DNA of 41,190 nt from Ruminococcus sp. (lineage in GTDB: Bacteria > Bacillota > Clostridia > Oscillospirales > Ruminococcaceae), in assembly GCA_017460665.1 (NCBI GenBank), contig JAFUAO010000086.1:1-41190 (forward strand). Reading direction: 5' to 3'. The notes beneath the pieces were generated by a model that was given only the letters and a program-made list of their open reading frames with translations, ran no database searches and had not been told where the DNA came from. Position numbers and translations under genes: made by a program. How positions within the stretch are numbered: the first letter of the stretch is position 1; every line of letters starts with the position of its first letter. This document shows positions 24,615-33,020 of this stretch, piece after piece.

Positions 24615-25865
24615 TCATATTCCTCCGTTATTGTATATTTCATCTGCGAGTGAGATGTATTTTACATAGTTGTCGGCGAGCGTCTCCGCGAAGTCCTTGC
24701 TGAACAGCTCCTGCGGGTATACGATACTGATGTACAGACTTCCCTCGAGGACGAAGGTCTGCACATCGAGCATTACCTGCGGGGTCTGCGATATCATATA
24801 GCGGAGCCTGCCGATATTCTCCGTGAACAGCCCGCTGAGCAGCGGAACGTCGCAGACGGGCGAAAATACGACAGATGCCGCAGCCGCTCTCTCGGGGCAG
24901 AGCCGCGCTATCCTGCGCCTGATGTTAGCCGCTCTGTAGCCCGTGAAGGACATATACCGCCGATATGCAGCATACGCTCTCTCAGCGCCCTCGCGCGCGG
25001 GAACGTCACTGTCATAGGCCATCGGTATCAGCTTTATGTCCGTCAGGTCGCCGACGCAGCCTTTTTCAGCCTCGCTCCGTCGGAAGCACGGGTAGTTCAC
25101 CAGCAGCCCGCCGTCGCCCGTCATCGAGCACAGCGCGGCGGTGAAGGCGTACATCAGCCTTGCGTCGGCGTCCTCATCAGTTGTTATCCACGCGGCACAG
25201 TCAGTGAGCCTGTCCGCCGCTGCATAGCGGCACGCCGAGAGCTCCTCGGGCTTTGCGGAGTACGGCAGTGTCAGCCCATACGGGTATCCTGCGATATCCT
25301 CCGCGATGATGCTTTCAGCTCTCGCCTTCGTCGCTGAGGCAGCCGCCGCGCGGAGCTTCAGCAGCTTGTCCGTACTGTACACGCAGGTTTTCGGCTCTCT
25401 GCCGCAGTAGAGCTCGGCGAGCTCGGACAGCACCAGTACGAAGCTTTTCACGTCGCCCGCCACGAGGCTCCAGTCGAACGCGAGCATATTCTCGTCGCTC
25501 CCGAGCCTTATCAGCCATAATCCGCAGCATTCGCCGTTCTCCGTTTTGCAGCTGCGCACGGATACGCGCCCGCGGAAGCTCTTGAGCTCGGCGTCTTTTT
25601 CCTCATCGCTCAGCGCGGTGAGGTCGACGACCTCCATTCTGCTGCATTCGGGCAGCTCTTCGCGGTCGGTGATGATACCTCCCGAATAGACCGCGCGCAT
25701 TTCGGGGTGCATTGTGAAAAGCCTCCTCCACGCCTCGGCAAGGTGGGCCTCGTCAATGTCTCCGCAGTCGAATTCAAAATACGCGTGGCAGCCCACTCCG
25801 CCGAGCGGCAGAGACGGATCCTGTCCCGCTATATACGCGCACTGCGCGTCGCTCATGAACTTCAT
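24615..25865 (-). CDS. Free-standing Cy-like (heterocyclization-type) protein
   Basis: 416 aa, one domain. The N-terminus AQCAYIAGQDPSLPLGGVGCHAYFEFD is a clear Cy C1 motif. Near the C-terminus SQTPQVMLD (359-367) is the canonical Cy motif with its Asp367, and VVFSPVCD precedes it. The DxxxxD active-site region is altered: FDWSLVAGD has Asp131 and Asp138 with six residues between. Cy domains normally condense Cys/Ser/Thr and cyclise to thiazoline or oxazoline as part of a megasynthase, so a stand-alone copy is unusual. It lies directly between the AMP ligase (ATGA overlap) and the NRPS. It may complement the NRPS-embedded Cy domain, which has the opposite defect. Confidence 0.8.
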   Translation of the reverse strand: MKFMSDAQCAYIAGQDPSLPLGGVGCHAYFEFDCGDIDEAHLAEAWRRLFTMHPEMRAVYSGGIITDREELPECSRMEVVDLTALSDEEKDAELKSFRGRVSVRSCKTENGECCGLWLIRLGSDENMLAFDWSLVAGDVKSFVLVLSELAELYCGREPKTCVYSTDKLLKLRAAAASATKARAESIIAEDIAGYPYGLTLPYSAKPEELSACRYAAADRLTDCAAWITTDEDADARLMYAFTAALCSMTGDGGLLVNYPCFRRSEAEKGCVGDLTDIKLIPMAYDSDVPAREGAERAYAAYRRYMSFTGYRAANIRRRIARLCPERAAAASVVFSPVCDVPLLSGLFTENIGRLRYMISQTPQVMLDVQTFVLEGSLYISIVYPQELFSKDFAETLADNYVKYISLADEIYNNGGI

Positions 25866-27433
25866 CTCCGCTCACCCGCATACTCTCTCACGAGCCGCTT
25901 CTTATCGACCTTGTTCACCGCGGTCAGCGGGAAGCTCTTTACGTTTACGACGATGTCGGGCAGCTTGTAAGCCGCGACTCCGCTCTCTCTGAGGAAGTCT
26001 CTCAGTTCCCTGAGTCCGACCTCTTCGTCCAGCGGCACTATAAAGGCGGCGATGGCGCTTCCAAGCTCCTTATCGGGGATCCCCGCCACGGAGCAGTCCG
26101 CGACCTTATCGTATTTCCTGATATTGTTCTCGAGCTCGGACGGCATTATCTTTTCCCCGCCCTTGTTTATCTGCTCTACGGCTCTGCCGAGGAGCGTCAG
26201 CTCGCCGCGCCCGTTGAGCACCGCAAGGTCGCCTGTTCTGTAGTATCCGTCGGGCGTGAAGCTCTCGGCGTTTGCTTCGGGGTTGTTGTAATATCCCGTT
26301 ATGGTGTAGGGACCTCTCGTCACCATTTCCCCCGCCTGACCGTTCGGCAGAGGCTCGCCGTCCGCACCGAGTATGAGTATCTCGTCATACGGCGAAATGG
26401 GTATGCCCTGTCTGCCGCTGTCGGGGCGGAGCTCATCTGTGGGCGAATAGCAGGTATTCAAGCCCTCTGCCGTTCCGTATATCTGCAAAAGCTTACACCC
26501 CAGCACCTCCTCCGCGCATTCCTCCGTCTCCTTCGGGAGCATAGCTCCTCCCGTCATAACGAAGCTGAGGGAGGAGATGTCGTCGGAATCGTCGTCGCGG
26601 CGGTAGTCTATGCACATACCGAGCACAGACGGCACCATCGCCGTATACGTAGCTCTTTCCGCCTCGATACAGCCGAATATCTCCATCGGCGAGACCGAAT
26701 CGCTCATCACGACCCTGCCGCCGTACATGAGCGTGCCGAGCATACCGGGGTTGCCGAGCGTGAAATTGTGCGACGCGGGCAGAACGGCGAGAAATACCGA
26801 ATCGCTCCCGAGCAGGCAGCGCTCGCCGATGACGGTGTTGTCGTAGATGTAATCGCCGTGCGTGCGCGGTATCATTTTCGGTATGCCCGTAGTTCCTCCT
26901 GAGAGGAGCAGCAGGGCGATATCGGTGTAGTCGGGCTTTTCGTAGTCCGCGGGAACGTTACCGAGCTCCGCCTGTCTGCGTATGTCCTTGCCTGTGATCA
27001 TATGCCTTATGCAGGCGTTTTCCTCTGCGACGCTCTCCGCAACAGCGATACAGCCCGAATGGCACTCCGTGTCCATGCATATGTAGGCTTTCGGGCTGCT
27101 GAGTCTGCAAATGCCCGATATCTCGTATCTGCCGTGCGCGGGGAGGGTCATCACGGGAATGATGCCGCCCTTGAAGAGAGCGAAAAGCGTTACCGCGAGC
27201 TCCAAGGAATTTGGCACCTGCAATACGACTATATCGCCCTTTTTCAGTCCCAGCGAGAGGAAATACGCGAGCAGGCTGTCCGACATCGTGTCGAGCTCGC
27301 TGTAGCTTATCCGCTCGTCCTCGCAGACCACAGCCGTCTTATCGCCGTACTTCTCCGCAAGCTCGCCGAGCAGCACGCCGTACGTGATACATCTCCATTT
27401 ATCGCAGTGCTCTCTCACACCGTCCCATTTCAT
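25862..27433 (-). CDS. Aryl-acid AMP ligase (DhbE/EntE/PchD/YbtE family)
   Basis: 523 aa ANL-family enzyme. It carries the DhbE-type signatures VMTLPAHGRYEI, the P-loop LLSGGTTGIPK followed by MIPRTHGDYIYD, PASHNFTLGNPGMLGTL (the Asn after His contacts the aryl ring in DhbE), and YRTGDLA. It would adenylate an aromatic acid such as salicylate or 2,3-dihydroxybenzoate and load it on the first carrier domain of the NRPS. GGAGG stands 8-9 nt before the ATG. The window holds no isochorismate or salicylate synthase, so the acid comes from elsewhere in the genome or the environment. The ring substituents cannot be set from sequence alone. Confidence 0.9.
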   Translation of the reverse strand: MKWDGVREHCDKWRCITYGVLLGELAEKYGDKTAVVCEDERISYSELDTMSDSLLAYFLSLGLKKGDIVVLQVPNSLELAVTLFALFKGGIIPVMTLPAHGRYEISGICRLSSPKAYICMDTECHSGCIAVAESVAEENACIRHMITGKDIRRQAELGNVPADYEKPDYTDIALLLLSGGTTGIPKMIPRTHGDYIYDNTVIGERCLLGSDSVFLAVLPASHNFTLGNPGMLGTLMYGGRVVMSDSVSPMEIFGCIEAERATYTAMVPSVLGMCIDYRRDDDSDDISSLSFVMTGGAMLPKETEECAEEVLGCKLLQIYGTAEGLNTCYSPTDELRPDSGRQGIPISPYDEILILGADGEPLPNGQAGEMVTRGPYTITGYYNNPEANAESFTPDGYYRTGDLAVLNGRGELTLLGRAVEQINKGGEKIMPSELENNIRKYDKVADCSVAGIPDKELGSAIAAFIVPLDEEVGLRELRDFLRESGVAAYKLPDIVVNVKSFPLTAVNKVDKKRLVREYAGERR

Positions 27434-27445
27434 AAAAAGACCTCC

Positions 27446-29668
27446 TCATTCTCTTGCGCTCTTTAAGCTGTCGCTCATATTGATGTTCTTGACTTTTCGG
27501 CTCAGCAGCACGAGCGAGACCGCATATGACAGCACGATAGCCGCTATGAATATGACGAAGCCCTTCGCGCTGAGGTATACGGGTATCTGCGCCTGAAAGC
27601 TCGCTGTCGAGAAGTCGAAATACATCCATGTTATCAGCCAGCCTCCGCCGAGGGCAAGTACAATGCCAAAGGGCACGAGGATATGGTATATATTCGTGGT
27701 GATGCGGTCTATCTCGCGGCTGTGGTAGCCGAGTACCTTGAGCATGGATATCGTGACGGCGTTCTCCTCGATGAGCATATTCACCATGAGGTAGACGCTT
27801 ATCGCGCAAATGACGGTGCCGAATATCACCATCAGCCATATGAGAGCCTTCATGCCCGAGATGACGTTCTGTATCATTTCCTTCATCGCCTTTTTCTCGA
27901 TGACCTCGGCAGTCACGGAGCTGTCGATATCGAGCTCCTCCTCGGACATGACGATGTTGTAATAGCCCTCGTCGATGCCGATGAGGTCGGCGACGGTCTC
28001 GGCGGACGAGATCATCATCGACTGCGCGCGGTTGTTTATCACGCCCGAGACGGTAATGTCGTACTCCTCGAGCGAGCACGGGTCGTACACGGTGAGCACG
28101 TCGCCCTTGCCGACTCCGAATATCGCGGAAGCCATCGAGGAGATGTAGTATTTCCCGTCGAGGTCGGCAGTCCCGCCGTCGGTCGTCTCAAGGTTTATCA
28201 TGCTGCCCTCGCCGTACACTCCCGTGAGCATTATGCTGTTTTCGCTCCCCGTGACCTCGAAGGTGTTGGAGAGGAGCTTTTCGCCCTCCTGCTCATCATC
28301 GTTCATGGGGTAGGAGAGGATATATTCGTAGTTGAAGGAGCCGATGTCGTCGATGACGTTCTTCTCGTAGTTCTTGCATGAATCGTCCATCATGAGAGCC
28401 ATTGCCATGATCAGTCCGCTGACAACTATGCCGAGTATGACGACTATAGTCCTGCCGTAGTTGTTGAGAAGCGAGCGCAGGCGGAACTTGGTCCTGAAAT
28501 TCACGCCGCTCTCGACGAGGAGGCGTGATTCCCTGCCGCGGGTGCTTCTGCCACTGAGCATATCCGTGACGTTCATTTTCAGTATCCTGCCCGCCGTGAG
28601 GAGCGAGGTCACAGCGTATGCCGCAACGGGCACAACGAGGACTATCGCCACATTCACGGGGGATATCGTATATTTCACGGGGAGCTTCTCAAGCTTGAAG
28701 AAGAATTCCCCCGCAGCCATATCGACGAAGATGTACGTGAGGATTATTCCCGCGGCCTCGCCGAGAATGCCCGGGATAAGCGCGTACCATACATAGTGCA
28801 GCGATATCTCGCTCTTTCTGTAGCCGAGCGCGGAGAGGGTGCCGATGTGCTTCTTTTCCGACCTCACCTTTCGCCCGAGCACGACCGCTATTATCGCAAT
28901 GACGAGCAGGAGCAGGGCAGGGAGTATGCCGCCCGTTATGAGGCTGTACTGTATTATCGTAGCCTTGGGCGTGGATATGCGGTGGTTGGTGTCCGATGAC
29001 ATATACGAAAGAGTGTGGAACTCATCGTAGATGTACTTCCTGACGTCGTCCTGCCCGTTGTCACCGTAGGTTATCGAGTAGTAGAACTGTCTGTCGCCGA
29101 AGCTCTCCATCTCGCCGTCGGTGACGAAGGCTATGCCGAACTCCGACGCGCGGTGGAAGCTGTCAGACTGGTTCTCGATCATGTATAGGTAGTCGGGGCG
29201 CTCGGCAAAGCCCGTCACGGTATAGCTCCTGCCGCCGAGCTCTATCTCGCCGCCGACGGCGATATCGTTAGCCTCCGCGAAGCTCTGCGAGAGGCATATT
29301 TCGTCGTCTTCCTCGGGGGCCGAGCCCTTGGTCACCTCGGGGATATTGACCTTTTCCGTGAAGCCGAAGACGCGGACGGTATAATCGTCCTCCTCGAAGC
29401 TGCAATAGGTCTGCCTTTCGAGCTTTACGCCGTACTCCTCCTCAATTGCGGACAGGTCGTCGTCGGTCATCTCCTTCAGCGTCGTGAACTGACCGTCCTC
29501 GACGTTGTTGATGCGGAAGAGGTCGTGCACGTATTTGTCCTCGCAGATGACGGAGGTGCTGAACAGGAGATACATCAGTGCGGTGATGCAGGTGAGGAAG
29601 AAGATACCCGCATAAAACGAGAAATTATGTATAAAGCCTCTTTTGTATCTGTTGTTAAGTTTCTTCAT
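27446..29668 (-). CDS. FtsX-type ABC transporter permease
   Basis: 740 aa. Layout is that of a two-repeat FtsX/MacB-superfamily permease: a membrane helix near 15-38, a ~200-residue extracytoplasmic domain, three helices at about 240-370, another helix near 405, a second extracytoplasmic domain, and three final helices. MacB-type proteins use mechanotransmission to expel peptides or lipids rather than forming a classic import channel. It is encoded between the PPTase/ATPase genes and the biosynthetic genes, with an ATGA overlap to its ATPase, so export of the NRPS product or self-protection is likely. No import system with a binding protein is seen in the window. Confidence 0.85.
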   Translation of the reverse strand: MKKLNNRYKRGFIHNFSFYAGIFFLTCITALMYLLFSTSVICEDKYVHDLFRINNVEDGQFTTLKEMTDDDLSAIEEEYGVKLERQTYCSFEEDDYTVRVFGFTEKVNIPEVTKGSAPEEDDEICLSQSFAEANDIAVGGEIELGGRSYTVTGFAERPDYLYMIENQSDSFHRASEFGIAFVTDGEMESFGDRQFYYSITYGDNGQDDVRKYIYDEFHTLSYMSSDTNHRISTPKATIIQYSLITGGILPALLLLVIAIIAVVLGRKVRSEKKHIGTLSALGYRKSEISLHYVWYALIPGILGEAAGIILTYIFVDMAAGEFFFKLEKLPVKYTISPVNVAIVLVVPVAAYAVTSLLTAGRILKMNVTDMLSGRSTRGRESRLLVESGVNFRTKFRLRSLLNNYGRTIVVILGIVVSGLIMAMALMMDDSCKNYEKNVIDDIGSFNYEYILSYPMNDDEQEGEKLLSNTFEVTGSENSIMLTGVYGEGSMINLETTDGGTADLDGKYYISSMASAIFGVGKGDVLTVYDPCSLEEYDITVSGVINNRAQSMMISSAETVADLIGIDEGYYNIVMSEEELDIDSSVTAEVIEKKAMKEMIQNVISGMKALIWLMVIFGTVICAISVYLMVNMLIEENAVTISMLKVLGYHSREIDRITTNIYHILVPFGIVLALGGGWLITWMYFDFSTASFQAQIPVYLSAKGFVIFIAAIVLSYAVSLVLLSRKVKNINMSDSLKSARE

Positions 29669-30363
29669 ATTCCAATCTTCTCCGAGGGTATCTTGTTGCT
29701 GTTGAGCTCATTCACAACGACCTTTCCGTCCTTTATCCTGATTATCCTGTCAGCCATGAGGCGTATATCCTCGTTGTGGGTGATTATGACAATGGTGGTG
29801 CCGAACTCCTGATTCACCTTTTCGATGTATTTGAGTACGGCTGATGACGATTTTGAATCGAGCGCGCCCGTGAGCTCGTCGCACAGGAGTATCTTCGGGT
29901 TCTTGATGAGAGCCCTGCCTATCGCGGTTCGCTGCTGCTGACCGCCCGAGAGCTCGCGCGGGAAGCGGGCGCGGTACTTCTCGATACCGAGCGCCTTCAT
30001 AATGTCGTCCGCGTCGAGCGCCGAGGCGGAGATATCAGACACGACCTCGATATTTTCCCTGACAGTAAGGTCGGGGATAAGGTTGTAGAACTGGAACACG
30101 AAGCCCACGTCCGAGCGCCTGTATTCGGTGAGCTGGCGCGGCTTGAGCCCCGTTATCTCCTTTCCGTCGATGAGGATGCTGCCGCTGTCGGGAGAGTCGA
30201 TACCTCCGAGGATATTCAGCAGAGTGCTCTTGCCCGAGCCCGAGGGCCCAAGAATGACGCATATCTCGCCTTTTTCGATACCGAGCTCCGCGTGGTCGAG
30301 TGCATAGACGAGGGCGTCGCCTTTGCCGTATTTTTTTACTGCGTCCTTTACTTCGATAAACAT
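29665..30363 (-). CDS. MacB/LolD-type ABC transporter ATPase
   Basis: 232 aa. Walker A GPSGSGKST, Q-loop VFQFYNLIP, signature LSGGQQQR, switch His in ITHN. The residue after the Walker B Glu is Leu (LLCDELTGALD), where nearly all relatives have Pro (DEPTGALD); the catalytic Glu itself is present, so activity is still expected. AAGGAG precedes the ATG. It pairs with the FtsX-type permease encoded next, with a 4-bp overlap. Confidence 0.92.
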   Translation of the reverse strand: MFIEVKDAVKKYGKGDALVYALDHAELGIEKGEICVILGPSGSGKSTLLNILGGIDSPDSGSILIDGKEITGLKPRQLTEYRRSDVGFVFQFYNLIPDLTVRENIEVVSDISASALDADDIMKALGIEKYRARFPRELSGGQQQRTAIGRALIKNPKILLCDELTGALDSKSSSAVLKYIEKVNQEFGTTIVIITHNEDIRLMADRIIRIKDGKVVVNELNSNKIPSEKIGI

Positions 30364-30373
30364 AATATTCTCC

Positions 30374-30997
30374 TTATGACATTAATTCGTTTGGGTCTAC
30401 GTAGTGTATTTTCTCCCGCCGCTCGGAGCACACCGCAAGTGCTCCGCCGCGGACGCCGAGCACAGTGAAATACCTGCCGCACGAGCGGAAGCTCTTCTCC
30501 GCAGAGGTGCAGATGTCGTGCTCTGCGCTCCTTTCGGGTATGCCTGTTCCTACGCACTTGAAATAGCTCTCCTTGGCCGCCCATATGCGGGTGAGCTCCA
30601 TTCCGCCTTTCAGGAGCGCGCGCTCTCCCTCCGAGCAGAAGAGCTCCTCGACGCCGCCCGATCCGGAAATGGTCTGCTGAATGTCGACGCCGATGGGAGC
30701 GTCAGACACTCCCGCACATATCAGACCGTGTGAGTGGGAGAGATTGAAGTGGATATTGCGGCAATTTGTTAGTACAGGCTTACCGAAAGGGCCAAAATAA
30801 AAATACGGCTTTTCGTCAATGCCGTATTCTCTTTTCAGCGCATATCTCAGCAGAGCATACACTCCGCACGAGTCGACCCTGTCCGACAGCCTGCGGAACC
30901 TCTCCATGCTTACGAGTCGCTGGGGAGAGCACCTCGCGCTCAGAGCGTCCAAGGTCTGCTGAGACGCAAGTTTCGCGTCAAATCGGGAAAAATACAC
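30374..30997 (-). CDS. 4'-phosphopantetheinyl transferase (Sfp type)
   Basis: 207 aa from a GTG at 30997. The longer ATG reading (31045) would begin at the predicted transcription start and has no ribosome site, while AGAGG lies 7 nt before the GTG. Motifs: FGPFGKPVL, NLSHSHGL, metal-binding GVDIQ and WAAKESYFKCVG. The residue two after the Asp in the first metal motif is Gln rather than the usual Glu. The enzyme transfers phosphopantetheine from CoA to the carrier-domain serines (positions 34 and ~1077 of the NRPS). It is the first gene of the cluster operon, so activation and synthesis are made together. Confidence 0.85.
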   Translation of the reverse strand: MYFSRFDAKLASQQTLDALSARCSPQRLVSMERFRRLSDRVDSCGVYALLRYALKREYGIDEKPYFYFGPFGKPVLTNCRNIHFNLSHSHGLICAGVSDAPIGVDIQQTISGSGGVEELFCSEGERALLKGGMELTRIWAAKESYFKCVGTGIPERSAEHDICTSAEKSFRSCGRYFTVLGVRGGALAVCSERREKIHYVDPNELMS

Positions 30998-31050
30998 CAA
31001 TCCGCCTCTCAACCTTTCTGTATAAACAGTTGTAAAATATACCATAGGTT

Positions 31051-31080
31051 ATTATAATACTGATTTTGGTCCGCCGTCAA
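31051..31080 (-). promoter_or_regulatory. Promoter of the NRPS operon
   Basis: On the reverse strand TTGACG (31080-31075), 18 bp, TATAAT (31056-31051). The predicted start point is near 31044, giving a ~47-nt leader to the GTG at 30997. Confidence 0.65.
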
Positions 31081-31163
31081 TCACTGCTGAAAATATTGTT
31101 AAAAATTATCAATAAGCACGAGTGGAGTTAACAAAAATATATGTAACATAAATATTTGAATTT

Positions 31164-31172
31164 TATATAGCA
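31164..31172 (-). promoter_or_regulatory. Possible second, extended -10 promoter of the NRPS operon
   Basis: On the reverse strand TGC-TATATA, an extended -10 without a clear -35. The place where a -35 would lie is covered by the palindrome at 31183-31200, so binding there could block or activate it. Confidence 0.3.
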
Positions 31173-31182
31173 CACATATGAT

Positions 31183-31200
31183 GGTTAGCCTAGGCTAACC
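31183..31200. promoter_or_regulatory. 18-bp perfect palindrome, DtxR/IdeR iron-box-like operator candidate
   Basis: GGTTAGCCTAGGCTAACC is its own exact reverse complement. Its halves GGTTAG and CTAACC are those of DtxR/IdeR iron boxes (AGGTTAG-S-CTAACCT), but the half-site spacing is 6 bp rather than 1. It lies between the SLC13 gene stop (31207) and the NRPS operon promoter. It lacks a T-run and has no loop, so it is not a good terminator. Control by a metal-dependent repressor is inference. Confidence 0.5.
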
Positions 31201-31206
31201 AAATGA

Positions 31207-32457
31207 TCAAAAATGAAAAATGGAAGGCGTGAGACCGATTATCAGTAAGATGAGTGCCGACTGCAGGCTCCAGCCGTAACGGATATAATCCCTGAACTTG
31301 TAGCCCGCGCGCATCGTCATGCCGATGAATCCGCACGAAAGGGGCGTCATTATCGACAGTCCCGCAGCCATAGTCACGGCGACGACAAACGGCGTCGGCG
31401 CGAGTGAGTACCGCTCCGCAACGTCTATCGCGAACGGCAGTATCATTATCACCGTCGTCGTGTTGGCAAGGACGTTGCTGATGAGCACCGTCATCACCAC
31501 AAATACCGCAAGGAGAGCGATAGCGGGGACGTCGGCGGGCAGCGTCCTGTATATCCACTCCGACACCCTCTGAACAGCGCCGCTCTCGTTCAGTGCTCCC
31601 GCGAGCCCGATACTGCACCCGAGCCATATGATGACGTTCCAGTCGGTCTCTCTGAGAGCCTTTTTCTCGTCCACAGCCCTGCCAATGAGGCAGATGAGCG
31701 CGCCTATCACCGAGGCGACCCCGACCGAGACTGCCTCCGTAATGAACAGCACGAGCATGACCGCAGCAGCGATGAGCGTGACAGCTGCGCCCCGCCTGTT
31801 TATCCTCACATCTGTGAGTTCTTCGCTTGCCTCAGCGGGCTCATCTTTGCGCTCGCCCCATATTTTGATACCGCGCTTGTACGAGAAGCTGCATATCATC
31901 GCCGAGCTTGCGGCGAATATCAGGAGCCCCAGCGGCAGCAGCTCGAACATTGATATTCCCTGCCCCGTGGACTCCTCGGCGATAGACGACGCAATAAGGG
32001 TCGCGGGCGCGCCGATGAGGGTGCACTGTCCGCCGAGAATGGCGCAAATTATCACGGGCAGGATTATGTTTTTGGAGTCGATGTTTTTCTGCGCCTTGGA
32101 TATGCTCGAGCAAATGACCATCATCATCGAGCATACGACCTGATTGTTCAGGAACGCCGACATGAGCGCCGCGATACAGCCTGCGATGATTATGATGCGC
32201 TTTTCCTTGCCTTTTGAGAGGCTGAGTATGCGCGAGGCTGCCGCGCTGCCGAGACCGCAGTCGAAGAAGGCGATACCGAAGATCTCGGTCCCGAAGACGA
32301 TGAGCACGATGTCGTTTGTGAAGCCGCCGAGCGCCTTAGCGAGCGGGAAGCCTCCGAGGCATACCATCAGTATGCAGCCGAGCATAGCTACCGTTGAAGG
32401 CTTGAAGATATCGAGGATAAAGAGAATGATACATAAGATGAAGATTGCGAGGACCAT
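31207..32457 (-). CDS. SLC13/DASS-type (ion transporter superfamily) permease
   Basis: 416 aa from the ATG at 32457. A TTG at 32502 lies almost on the predicted transcription start, so it is not used. About 11 membrane helices, with two family hairpin motifs: GGQCTLIGAPATLIASS in the first half and SNVLANTTTVIMILP in the second. Relatives carry di- and tricarboxylates, sulfate or arsenite with sodium or protons. Its placement just upstream of the NRPS operon, same strand, 160-bp gap and own promoter, suggests but does not prove a link, for example uptake of a carboxylate precursor. Confidence 0.85.
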   Translation of the reverse strand: MVLAIFILCIILFILDIFKPSTVAMLGCILMVCLGGFPLAKALGGFTNDIVLIVFGTEIFGIAFFDCGLGSAAASRILSLSKGKEKRIIIIAGCIAALMSAFLNNQVVCSMMMVICSSISKAQKNIDSKNIILPVIICAILGGQCTLIGAPATLIASSIAEESTGQGISMFELLPLGLLIFAASSAMICSFSYKRGIKIWGERKDEPAEASEELTDVRINRRGAAVTLIAAAVMLVLFITEAVSVGVASVIGALICLIGRAVDEKKALRETDWNVIIWLGCSIGLAGALNESGAVQRVSEWIYRTLPADVPAIALLAVFVVMTVLISNVLANTTTVIMILPFAIDVAERYSLAPTPFVVAVTMAAGLSIMTPLSCGFIGMTMRAGYKFRDYIRYGWSLQSALILLIIGLTPSIFHF

Positions 32458-32507
32458 AGGGGAGAAAACCGTTCCTTCCTTAAAGTTAGTATAATAAAAC
32501 AATTTGT

Positions 32508-32536
32508 ATTATACCACTTTGTTACCTGCTTGTCAA
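32508..32536 (-). promoter_or_regulatory. Consensus promoter of the SLC13 gene
   Basis: On the reverse strand TTGACA (32536-32531), 17 bp, TATAAT (32513-32508). The predicted start point is near 32501. Confidence 0.85.
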
Positions 32537-32666
32537 TGTTTTTTCGAGCCGTCACAGTATATAAAATTTCAAGCCTGTAATATAAGATAGAAGATCATAC
32601 AGTCAGACTGGAGTTCGGGCAGTACAATGTGAGTGCGATCTTTCGGGCTATCTGAATGTGTAACAA

Positions 32667-32704
32667 AAACAGGCGAACACATTGAAGCGTCCGCCTGTTT
32701 TCCT
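32667..32704. terminator. Bidirectional terminator-like hairpin without obvious gene
   Basis: AAACAGGCG (32667-32675) and CGCCTGTTT (32692-32700) form a 9-bp stem, with T-rich sequence after it on both strands. It argues against a reverse-strand gene running through 32595-32870. The 32537-33020 stretch holds no convincing full-length gene. Confidence 0.6.
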
Positions 32705-32748
32705 GATCGGTCCGGCTATTGATCTGTTCCGCTGAGAGCAGAGCACAA

Positions 32749-32859
32749 ATGTATGCAGTTTTTAGTGGAAAACCTGTTAATAATATACATATTGACTTCG
32801 TAAATGCTTCAAACGGTGAGATCATTTCGTCAGCCAATTCATCAGAAATGGGTGAATGA
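32749..32859 (+). pseudogene. Short open frame, likely C-terminal remnant of a lost gene
   Basis: 36 codons from an ATG without a good ribosome site. The product (MYAVFSGKPVNNIHIDFVNA then SNGEIISSANSSEMGE) has natural-looking composition and is followed 47 bp later by a forward terminator. It reads like the tail of a larger protein. I do not recognise the family. Confidence 0.3.
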
Positions 32860-32905
32860 TCAGTTATCATTAACTAATTCAACAACTTCATATTATCCAA
32901 CTAGG

Positions 32906-32937
32906 CCACAGAGCAGATCTGTGGCTTTTTCCTTTTG
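32906..32937 (+). terminator. Forward terminator
   Basis: GCCACAGA (32906-32913) pairs with TCTGTGGC (32919-32926) over a 5-nt loop and is followed by TTTTTCCTTTT. The reverse strand has no T-run, so it serves forward transcription from the remnant region. Confidence 0.75.
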
Positions 32938-33020
32938 GAGATGAAAAATACAGGATCTGGAGAACAAGAGATGGTATGAGAGAATGTGAGGGATAGACTC
33001 CCGAAGCGGTTTCTATCCGC

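Noticed and set aside
30998-31045. Longer PPTase start at ATG 31045
   Set aside because: It falls on the predicted transcription start and has no ribosome site. The GTG at 30997 has both a leader and AGAGG. It would regain favour if the upstream promoter at 31164 is the main one.
31183-31200. Palindrome as terminator of the SLC13 gene
   Set aside because: No loop and no T-run follow on either strand. An operator explains the exact symmetry better.
32595-32870. 91-codon reverse open frame
   Set aside because: A 9-bp terminator hairpin lies inside it. No ribosome site and no recognisable pattern.
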